DNA of 64,000 bases, taken from positions 7,160,562 to 7,224,561 of the forward strand of contig HG738140.1 of assembly GCA_000499405.2 (NCBI GenBank), written 5' to 3'. Source of the DNA: Onchocerca volvulus. Taxonomy: Eukaryota; Nematoda; Chromadorea; Rhabditida; Onchocercidae. Below, in pieces: positions 41,030-50,742 of the stretch. The notes beneath the pieces are model-generated. The model saw only the letters and a program-made list of their open reading frames with translations, had not been told where the DNA came from and did not search any database. Within the stretch, counting starts at the first letter, position 1. Every line of letters begins with the position of its first letter. Made by a program: the position numbers and the translations under genes.

Positions 41030-41551
41030 AAATTATATTGATGCAATGAAAAATCAATTGGATGTGTTCATCAAAAGATTTGAATCGAATTATTTTCTTC
41101 AAATTAAGCAATTATCGTTTGATGCAAAAATAGATAATGTAACTTGGCATTTATCATGCCTAAACGCGTGATATTTTGCTCTTATCATATCTAAACACGT
41201 GATATTTTGTTGTAAATATAAACTATTTATAATGTTAGTCCAATTAAGATTCATAAAGCTGACATATTTCTGGCAACAGTTTTGTTGCTAACCATATTGT
41301 TATCCTTCATCTGTAATCACTTTATTCATGGCTTCGCATGAAGATGTGAGAGATATGATTCTAATGAGTTAAATTTTGTAATGTTAATTAGGATTTTTAT
41401 AATAACAATTAAAATTAAAACTTTTAACCCTAAATTATGCCCAACCAGTCTAATGAAAATGAAGACAATTTTGTTGTCGAAATACTACAACTCAAGTTTT
41501 GTACAAAATCTGTAGATTATTATCATTTATCAATGAGGAAATTATTTGGAA

Positions 41552-41808
41552 CTAGCTGGACACGGCCACGCTTAGCGTGTCCGGTTCCAACTAATCTTAA
41601 ACCTCCGAAAGTTCTTAAACACGCGCCTTATCTATATTAATTCAAAATCTTAGATATTGAAAAGTTCTTACCTATTGCTCTGAAATTTTGACATAGCTTT
41701 GCATTCGAATACGCGCATGTTTATAAATATTCATCGATTGATTTCAAATTTTGATACGCGTTGCATTCCAATGGATGAATGCTTTTAAAAATATTTTTAT
41801 TTCAATTG
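41552..41808 (-). mobile_element. Solo Helitron 3' end
   Basis: CTAG at 41552-41555 followed on the minus strand by T, with a potential hairpin (GGACACGCTAAGCGTGGCC) next to it. From about 41600 to 41808 the sequence repeats 42139-42342 almost base for base, including AATACGCGCATGTTTATAAA and TTTTGATACGCGTTGCATTC. It is a direct duplicate of the 3' end of the element starting at 42015, lacking its A/T-rich subterminal segment of about 40 bases. Confidence 0.85.
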
Positions 41809-42005
41809 TTATTATTACTATTAGCTATTATTTGTAATAATAATTATTATTATTATAATTATTAATTATTATTATTACTAATTATTATTGTTACTAATTA
41901 TTATTATTAATTATTATTGTTTGTTTTTATTTATTACTATCAATCATTATTTATTATTATTATGTATCATTATTTACTACTGTTTATCATTATTTAATCA
42001 TTAAT
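41805..42005. repeat. ATT-rich simple-sequence tract between two Helitron 3' ends
   Basis: Imperfect ATT/TTA trinucleotides fill the space between the solo 3' end and the 3' end at 42015. Confidence 0.85.
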
Positions 42006-42284
42006 TATTAATCACTAGTTGGACCCGGCCACGTTCCGCGTGACCGATCCAGCTAGTCTATGGGGGCCGGCCACGCTTCGCGTGTCCGGCTCCGGCTAAT
42101 CTATATAAATAGAAATGTCAATGTTTGTTTGTTCAAAATCTTAAACCTCCGTAAGTTCCCAAGCACACACATTATCTATATTCAAAATCTTAAATACCGG
42201 AAAGTCCTTAACCTATTGCTTCGAAATTTTGACACAAAGTTGCAGTCGAATACGCGCATGTTTATAAATATTCATCGATTGATT

Positions 42285-44394
42285 TCAAATTTTGATACGC
42301 GTTGCATTCCAATGGATGAATGCTTTTAAAAATATTTTTATTTCCTCAATTTCAAAAGCATTAATTTTACAATACTTGTGGGTATGCAATATTTTTTGTT
42401 GTTCCATTGTCTGTGTAGATATAGAAACTGTCTGGTTTGCCAACTCTAGAACATGCAACATTAATTGTCCATGTGAAAAGCAATCGATCTCCAGATTTAA
42501 ACCGCACAATTCTAACGATTGACCCCGGGCTTTGTTGATGGTGAATGCAAATGCCAATCGAACTGGGAATTGCAATCTCTTAAACTGAAATGGCATATCC
42601 GTTGGAGTCATAGGAATGTGAGGAATGAGGACATCTCCACCTTTGATAGGTCTGTCAAGATTGATGCTTCTATAACGTTGCTCATTAATTTTTTTACTGT
42701 AAGCCGCGTACCGTTGCAAAGTCTTGGCTGGTTGATATTTCGCAACATGATAATTGGCAACCGATTTTCAATTGCAGTATGTGCTGTGGTATCCTTGGCA
42801 AATCGAGTGAATTTAAAAATTCTGTTGGATAATTAACCGCTTCATCTGCTTCCACAACAGTGTCGAAGGATCTATATGTGACCATCTCGTTTTGAATGTT
42901 AGATTGTATAAAATTGTTAAGTTCGTCGACGTCTTTGTTCTCGGCCGCAAGAATAGCTCGTACACTCAGCCAATCGTGATTCTATTAATTAATTTAAATA
43001 TTGGGAAGTACTTTTCAACCAACTCTTCTTTTGAGGTTAATAAATTGCAAAAGTTATGCAGAAGTTATGAGGCAATGAAATTCGTCCTGTGATCAGATCA
43101 ACCGGCATCTCTCCGTTTCCAATTTCCAGCAATTGATGTGACAATATTGTAGAGTATTTCAGGCAAGCATTTATTTTGTCCGCTGGTGTCGATCGAGGAA
43201 TTACAGGCAGTGTTTGCCTGAAATCTCCTGCAAACAATATTAATGCGCTCCCAAATGGTCTGATATTTTCACGCAAATCTTGCAACGATCGATCAAGAGC
43301 CTCGATCGATTTTTTGTGCGCCATTGTACATTCATCCCAAACAATGAGTTTAAATTTTTGCAATACTTTACCCATGCCCGATGTCTTGGAAAAGTTGCAT
43401 ATGGGGGTTTCAATCAATTGGATGTTCAATGGCAATTTCAAAGCGGAATGAGCAGTTCTTCCACCTGGTAGCAATATTGCAGATATTCCGGACGATGCAA
43501 AAGCTAAGGCTATGCCATTTTGGGACCGAATTATTGCCAGAATCAATGTAATTAGAAAAGTTTTACCAGTTCCTCCTGGTGCATCCAAAAGAAGATTTCT
43601 CCAACTCCTTTATTGACAGTTTGCATTATTCGATCATAAATGCTTCTCTGCTCAAACGTAAGTTTAGAAATATTTTATTGCACATATGACAAAAGATCAG
43701 CAATGTTGTAATTTTGCTCGCGATGCAATTCTACATCAAACGAAGCAGCAGCAGATCGATTCGGTGATGGCATTCCCAATTGATTGAGAATTTTGTTCGC
43801 AATTTGTGAACACAAATCCTCAATCATTATCAACCCTTCGTTGTAGATTTCTGCTGTGAAATCCATATTCACATTTGAATTTTCGCTGCGTATTCGATGC
43901 AGAATATCTTCAACCATATATGATTTATATTTCTCCCATAACTCCGCTGGAGATGAAGGAGAGCAGGCGGTCAATATGATTGCAAACAGTGTACGAATTT
44001 GATTTGGATGTGACATGTTGCAAGCGTCATATATGCATACATCCCAGTGTCGGTCGTTCTCCAATAAATTCAAAGCTTGACATGCACTGCGGAAAGTAGC
44101 ATGTGTAACGCCGTTTACAATTTTTAATTGCTGGAAGGAGGTTGGACCGGGCACATTTACTGACAACATACGAAGGAAGAAGCATTCGTCCTGATTAGGA
44201 TGCACAGTGTACAATCTGCCTATCGTAGTTTCTTTGAATATGCCTGGTTGTCTTTCAACTGGTTCGCCTCGTTTAATTACATTGAATTCATTACGTAATG
44301 TTACAGCGTAACACGTTATTAAAAGCCGTAACACGTTATTAAGACGTCGTGATACTGTGTTTATTTTTTTTATTTTTTTAGCTTTTGTTTTCAT
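42285..44394 (-). pseudogene. Helitron Pif1-type helicase, frameshifted
   Basis: Minus-strand frames 44394-43675, 43588-43037 and 42719-42285 together show the Helitron helicase. The pre-helicase region ends at an in-frame TAA (43677-43675). Walker A is APGGTGKT, Walker B is VWDECTMAHK, and the GDFRQTLPV motif follows. The C-terminal part reads VRLAFAFTINKARGQSLE (motif VI, UvrD-like end) and HGQL. A frame change is needed near 43595 just before Walker A and again near 43050. Such helicases unwind DNA for rolling-circle transposition. With the stop and frameshifts no active protein is expected. Confidence 0.9.
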
Positions 44395-44499
44395 GAAATC
44401 CGATTTTCTTCTATTTTTTCAATTTTTTTTTCGACTTTTATTTCTTTTATTTTTTTAGCTCTTAATTTTTTTAGCTTTTACTTTTATGAAATTCGATTT

Positions 44500-46030
44500 T
44501 CTTCAGAATAGAGAGATGCGCGGAAGAAGGAGGATGAGAGAAAAAAAGGAAGGCGGAGTCAATGAACTCCGCCTCCTCACCTATTTTTAGTTGTCACGTA
44601 CGTGACACGTGAAAAAACGTAATTATATTCACTTATAAAGAAGGACGGTGGAGTAGAAGGTTGTGTCAAAATTTGAAAGAAATCGGTTGAGAATTTACCG
44701 GAGATTGGGCGTAGGTAACAGGTAGCATTTACATTTTTATTCATAAGATTAATTCTCTTTAGTTATTATTATTTACCATTATTATTATTTATCACTAATT
44801 ATTATTTATCGCGCAGCAGTAAAAAATCAATAATATCAATAAAACAAATCTAATGATAAATTTATAAAATAAAAAAGGAGAAAACGACTAAAAGGAAAAA
44901 AAAACCTGAGTTGAAATATTAAATTGCTCTTATTGAAATCCCTATTTAAAAAATGATAGAAAAAGGAGCCTTTGTTAGTGCGTGATGATGATGCGTTTTT
45001 GTTGGCGATCGAGGATCATCGACATTGACCCTAGTTGAGGGTTACGAAGAAATGATCAATAATTATTTATTGCACTGCTCTTATCGAAGTCCCTATTTAA
45101 AATGATAGAAAAGGGCGCCCTTGTTAGTGCATGTTGATGATGCGTTTTTGTTGGCAAGCGACGGTCATCACATTGAACCCAGTTAAATTTCTATTATTAT
45201 TGCTAACCGCATCTTTTACCCAAGAAGAAGAGAGAGAGAGATGGAAGAAAAAAGGAGAATGGCAGAAAAAAAGATAGGCGGAGGCTAACCGTATCTTTTA
45301 CTCAAGAAGAAAGATGGGAGAAAAAAGAATAACAGAAAAAAATGTAGGCGGATCCAATAAACTCCACCTCCTCACCTATTTTCAGTTGTCACGGACGTGA
45401 CACGTGAAAAAGCGTAACCAAATTACTCATTAAGAAAGTCTGTCGGAGTGCAAGGTTGTGTCAAAATTTGAAAAAAATCGGTTGAGAATTTGCCGAAGAT
45501 CGCGCATGAGTAACAGGTAGCATTCACATTTTTATTTATACAGATTATTAGAGAACTGGGAGGAAAAAGAGGATGAGAGAAAAAAGTAAGGCGGGTTATT
45601 ATCATCATTAGAGAGATTGGGGAAAGAAGGAGAATGAGAGAAAAAAGTAAGACTAACTGTTATTACTGTTAGAGTGATGCGCGGAGGAAGGATAATGAGA
45701 GAAAAAAGGAAGGCTGGCTGTTGTTCCTATTAGAGAGATGCGCGGAAGAGGGAGAATGAGAGAAAAAAGTAAGACTAACTGTTATTACTGTTAGAGAGAT
45801 GCGTGGAAGAACGAGAATGAGAGAAAGAAGGAAGGTGGAGCTAAAAAACTCCCCCTCCTCACTTATTTTTAGTTGTCACGTACGTGACACGTGAAAAAAG
45901 TAATTAGGTCTGTATAAGATCACTCTCCTGCTTGAACGCAAGGTTGTGTCAAAATTTGAAAAAAATCGGTGCGAACTCGAGGAGTTATTAGAGTAGTAAC
46001 AGGTGGGATTTACATTTTTATTTATATAGA
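44500..46030 (-). repeat. Tandem Helitron 5' ends with minisatellites
   Basis: Three direct copies of a 5'-end unit lie at about 44560-44755, 45340-45548 and 45830-46030. Each has GTTGTCACGTACGTGACACG (or a one-base variant), a 'GGTTGTGTCAAAATTTGAAA' block and GTAACAGGT...ACATTTTTATT at the outer edge. Only the outermost copy has a full TCTATATAAATA end. Between them are an approximately 61-base minisatellite (45549-45840, five units) and a pair of direct repeats of about 120 bases (44926-45050 and 45071-45187). Confidence 0.85.
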
Positions 46031-47807
46031 TTCAAAGGAACATTTTGAGTTTCTTAAGATTTTTGAAGATTAAATAATATTTGCAAAGAGGACTCTAATC
46101 AACTGCAGAAATATTTGAAACATAACTGAAAAATTCTTTTATAACAGCTGATCTTTACAGGATTCCCAAGATTGATGAGGATTTGCTGACAACGGAAAAA
46201 GAAATTGATTTTGTGTCCAATTTTGTATAACTGGAAAAAAAAATTGAATACAAGATACAAGATCAATTTCTAATTTATTATAATCAGAAATTTTAATGTT
46301 GGAAAATTATTTACAATCAAATTGAAAGTTTTGCTGTTTTCAAATATTTATCATAACTCTAATCTCTCTTCGATTCAATAATTTTTTTTAACGATTGCTC
46401 GAATTATCATTTCTCTGCAACAAGATAACGATAAATATTTGTTGTTTTGCATTAAAATAAATCTGTTGATGAAATGATTAATTAGTTGCAATAGTTCTTT
46501 GTAGAAATCGAATCGCTGTTATGTTTCTATATGTTTTTTTCGTATTACTGCAAAACTTTTCCATTCAAGCAGGGAATTACATAACTTAATTTCTTAAAAA
46601 TTGGTCATCAATGCCTCGAAAAAGGATAGAATTATGGCAAAATATTAAGAACTGTCAGAAAAATTGCCTCAGTTTTAATTTCGAAAGTCCAATAATTGGT
46701 TACAATTAATTTATTAGATTGAAATTAATTGGGATCATCCGTTGAGAAATAGCTTCTCTGATAATTAATGAGCAAATGGCTTATGTTATCCATTTCTAAT
46801 CACAGAGAATCTCCTCTGTCCTTATTTTGGTTTATTGGCTATATATTTATTATTCAAAGATTTTCTGCATGTTAAATGCGCACATTCAGTTGTTATTCAA
46901 ATTTCAACTTGCTGGCTTATTCCGTATACAATAAATGGATGTTTCATGGGTTAAAGCTTAACATTACAAAATAATGTGCAAACAAAATGAACGGAATAAA
47001 AGAACGTCAAATTATTTTCACAAACACTACGACTGTCTCAAATCTCTGCAGAATCATTTGTTCTTTGCTTCTTTCTGACGTAACAATGCAATTTTCTTGA
47101 AATAACGATGCATAAAGAACGAATGGTAGTATTTTGTTTTACCATTTCGTAAATACGATATTGTCGTCATCGGTTGCTTTTCCGTCGATTAATTACGAGA
47201 AAAATCAGCGATGACAATGTTAGGCCTAAGCTTACAGGCTCATGATGAAGTGAAGTTAGCCGACGATAGTATTAAATCAGGTTGCACAAGTTTTGTTTCA
47301 ATGAAATGAAGTTTGTGAAAACAGAAAATCAATTTTGCCTTTTGTTCATGCAGCGAATTTGAGTTATTCTTTGAATTATGAAGTAAAATAATTGCGGCTA
47401 ATATTGATTTTGACAATTCCTGAAGTGCTAAACCAATATTTTGGAAACTGAATAATCCAAAATTGTCTCTTTCATCAATTTTTAATAGTATTTCTATACA
47501 TACCAATTTTCAACTTTTTTTAAAGTGAAAAGCGGACACAAATTATGCTCGCAAATAACAGTTAATTTCAAAAAAAGCCAGCAGCTTATATTTCAAATTG
47601 CACTAAGATGCTTCATTTCCCCAAAATATTTGGTGTCGAAGAGCAAATGTTGTTAAAAAAATGACAAGTTTGAGCGATTTGTAGAAAATCAATTTCAATT
47701 TTAAAAAATCAGTTATTACTTTTCTATGGGTATATGAAATCTAACTTTTCATAATTAACATAAATGGGAAGAATAATGATTTTTTTCTATGAATAGATTT
47801 TCCCCTG
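46031..47807. other. Non-coding interval between Helitron copy 3 and the kinase-like gene
   Basis: No supported gene. An acceptor-like site at 46160 followed by a short open frame and an 88-codon minus-strand frame at 47506-47240 were considered and not accepted. This interval should contain the promoter of the kinase-like gene; no element is certain. Confidence 0.5.
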
Positions 47808-50108
47808 ATGACGATGGATATACAAGTAACTGATGCAGCATATGATTTTTGTCAATGGTTGAAGGCACGTAATTTATTTTTCCGGAAACCTCAAATGAAT
47901 GACATCGAAGATCGCAAATGTTTGCAGAATGGTTCGTTCCCCTCATGCTCCTCACTTAAATATAAATTCAATTTGCTGTAAGTTTATGAAGAATCAGCAT
48001 GGAAGTTTTCCATCAGTTTTTTTCATTTTTCAAATTATTAATTTTCATGAGAAAGTAATTGTTTCAATAGGGAAATAGATAAATGTGTAAATTATTTTTG
48101 TCATTTAAATGAATGGCTTCTTATTATTAACCAGAACTGTTAGCAAATCCGAAATCTCAAGATACAAATGCGACAGGATCTGATACGAATGAACTCGTTA
48201 AAGGATGGTACTAATTCATCAGTGAATAATTATTGTTTACAAATAATTTGCAAAAAAAAATTAGTAAAAAGCGTATATCTTTGACATTTCTCATTATGAG
48301 GTCATAGTTCACTACTTTGCGCAATTTTCGAATATTTTTCTATTTGAATGATTATTAAAATGTCTGCTTTTTTAAATTTTCATTGACTCGAATTTCCTTT
48401 AAGTTATCATTTATAGTGTATATCCAGTATATAAAAAATCAGGTCGGAGTTACATCGTTAAAATTTCTCCTGGAGGAGGTTTGGAAGCATCCCTTCTTCT
48501 GCAGGTTCTCTTTTTTGAATTTTAAATTTCTAAAAAATGAACTTTATGATTTGAGGTGACATATAAAATTTCAGAGATAGGCGCTAAACTGAAATCAAAA
48601 AATTATTTTTGCAGGCGAAAAAGTTAAAAGAAAGTAATACATTGGAAGATGTATGTTTGCCGCTTCTTGTTGATCATTACTATCACCATATGGTGGGAGA
48701 TATCACATTTTTCTGCTTTTTTTTTCCTTTTTTTTTTTCACATAATTTCTTTCACTTTCATATGCAGACAAAAAAAGTTTATTGATGCGATGCATTTGTT
48801 CACGAATAGAGCCAAGTGATATGGGACTAGAAATAAAGTCAAAACGAGCCAAATGATGTAGAGCTAGAAAAAAATGAATTTTATAAATGATTTTTTTTTT
48901 CCTTTCAGTCAAGTACAAATTTTTTCATACTTGAATTCTGTGAGCATGGCTCGTTGGAGAAATTACTTGCCGATAACAGTGCTGTACCCATGCACAAACA
49001 ATATATTGCCAAAATTCTACGTGGAGTTGCCACAGCAATCTATTTCTTGCATTCGTAATTCTTTCTTTTTCTTTTTTTTTTTTCTACTTCTCATAATTTT
49101 ATATTGAAAAAAAAAAAGACAATTGATTTCCTCCAACTGTGATACTTTATTATAGTTATTAGCTTTCCATAAAATCCAATCGGATGTCTTTTTGATGTAT
49201 CATTCATTAGAGATTGAGTAGTGTGTGTCGAATGAAAATGGGAAATATTCCCGCATGCAAATTAATATCATAAGTGTGGCCAACTAAAAGTCATGATCTA
49301 TCGACAGTCAATCATTGGATGAATTAGAAGGAATGGCCTAATTGTTAATGTTGTAGATTACTACTATTTAGAATTATTTGATCAAAAATTCTGATTTTTT
49401 CGGTATTTAAATTATTCTTCAAAAATTAGCTATGAAATAATAAAAATTTACAGGCAGGGCATTTATCACGGAACAATTTGTACTGCTAATATCTTAGTTG
49501 ACCATTATATGATCGGTCGTCTGACCGGTCTTACAGGAGCACAGGAAGTTACTGAAAATATGAACAAAAACATGCAATTACCTATGTATGCTGCACCGGA
49601 ATCTGTTCATCTCAAGTAAATTTAATTATCATACAAATTTTCTTTGTTATCATCGAGCATTGTAGTAAAACAGAAACAGTTGTTGATGATCTTTGAAAGC
49701 ACAACTTATCATATCATGTTTTCTAAAAGAGCCGAATCACTGCCGCAAGATATGTTTGCACTGGGTGTTGTATTATATCAATGTCTCATTGGTCGCATAC
49801 CGAAAAGGAAACCGAACGGAACGGTAAGTAGCGTTTATTTAGTTCAAAATTTCTGAATTCATTCTGCTTCAATATTCTGATCGTTTGCTTAAATTGCTGA
49901 TAAGCCTATGATAATGCTGCAGATCGATTATCATGGCGTAAAATCGTCAATCACAGTACCAATCGATTCAGAAATGTGGCATACCACACAACTTTTGATG
50001 TCCGAACGCTTAGAATTGCGATTGACCGCTGGCCAATTCCTTCATACTGATTGGATTGAAAGTGCTGCCACTACTCCGATCACTCAAATTTTCAGCTGGA
50101 ATAATTGA
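47808..50108 (+). CDS. Divergent kinase-like protein, predicted pseudokinase
   Basis: Eight exons with continuous phase: 47808-47868, 48135-48207, 48417-48504, 48615-48692, 48909-49054, 49454-49615, 49730-49823, 49923-50108; 295 residues. The kinase fold is visible: beta-3 YIVKIS with Lys60, hinge-like FFILEFCEHGSLEKLL, alpha-E ILRGVATAIYFLHS, catalytic-loop equivalent YHGTICTANILVD (154-165), APE-type YAAPES, alpha-F DMFALGVVLYQCLIGRIP. HRD is replaced by HGT (no catalytic Asp; Asn161 kept). DFG aligns with LTG at 172-174. The glycine loop is not recognisable. It is therefore likely non-catalytic, acting as scaffold or allosteric partner (inference). The family within the kinome is not assigned. 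The first exon has an in-frame TGA upstream and two nearby ATGs; an additional upstream exon is possible. Confidence 0.8.
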
Positions 50109-50235
50109 AATTTATAGATATCTCGTTACAGTTGCAAATTCATAGAGTTAAAATATTTTGCCGACGATTCGTACAAATTTTCTGCAACTACGATTTGATA
50201 AGAAGTTCTCGCTGACTCGATTTTTCTCATATCTG

Positions 50236-50327
50236 AATAAATTTTTCCTAAATTGACAAAACGCAATGATAAATTAATTATGTGTACAACTTCCAAATGA
50301 TACGATTTAATACTGAATTCGAATAAA
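50236..50327 (+). promoter_or_regulatory. Candidate polyadenylation signals of the kinase-like gene
   Basis: AATAAA occurs at 50236-50241 and 50322-50327, 128 and 214 bases after the stop codon. Which one is used cannot be told from sequence. Confidence 0.45.
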
Positions 50328-50729
50328 GAAAATCATCGGATCATGATTATTCTGAAGCTTTTCGATGGCTTTACTGTATGTAGCAGAAAAAGAGAACTTA
50401 CATAAATGACTGATTTCTTTGTGTAGATGCGATCGAAAAGTAAAATCATTGGAATTACATATGGAATCAGGTCACTACATCCGATTGAAATATAGTTTTC
50501 ATCTGAGCCAGGTAATAATGTGAAATAAAGTATCCGTTAAATAATATCAAATCATTTTAACTCCAAACTTCAAAGTCGTGCCTCTAGTATATAAACTTTA
50601 TATATTGATGATATGTATAACTGCAAACCAAAATTTATACAATCAATAAACAAATTCTTACAAATAAAAGTTAAAAAGTTGAAGAAGATAAGAAGCTTCA
50701 AAGCATATCGAGAATTACTGAGTTTTAAC

Positions 50730-50735
50730 TTTATT
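50730..50735 (-). promoter_or_regulatory. Polyadenylation signal of the LACT-type gene
   Basis: AATAAA on the minus strand, eight bases beyond the TAA stop of the final exon. Short 3' untranslated regions are common in nematodes. Confidence 0.6.
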
Positions 50736-50742
50736 CAAATAT

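Larger units (their letters stand above)
42015..46030 (-). mobile_element. Helitron, copy 3, with both outer ends
   Basis: Read on the minus strand, the element begins TCTATATAAATAAAAATGT at 46030 with A before it, and ends CTAG at 42015 with T after it. This is the A^T insertion signature of Helitrons. The 3' end has two successive GC-rich hairpin units (42018-42092). The interior holds a broken Pif1-type helicase (44394-42285). The Rep domain expected upstream is missing, replaced by repeated 5'-end sequence (44500-46030). The 5' terminal sequence recurs inverted just inside the 3' hairpins (CTATTTATATAGA, 42108-42096). Confidence 0.85.

Noticed and set aside
46160..46230. TTTACAG followed by a short acidic open frame ending TAA
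   Set aside because: The phase would fit the hydroxylase exon ending at 40228, but exon 40945-41029 is clearly homologous and takes that place. A 6-kb jump over a Helitron has no support.
47240..47506. 88-codon minus-strand open frame
   Set aside because: No family motif or splice context, opposite strand to the neighbouring kinase-like gene, and within chance length for this composition.
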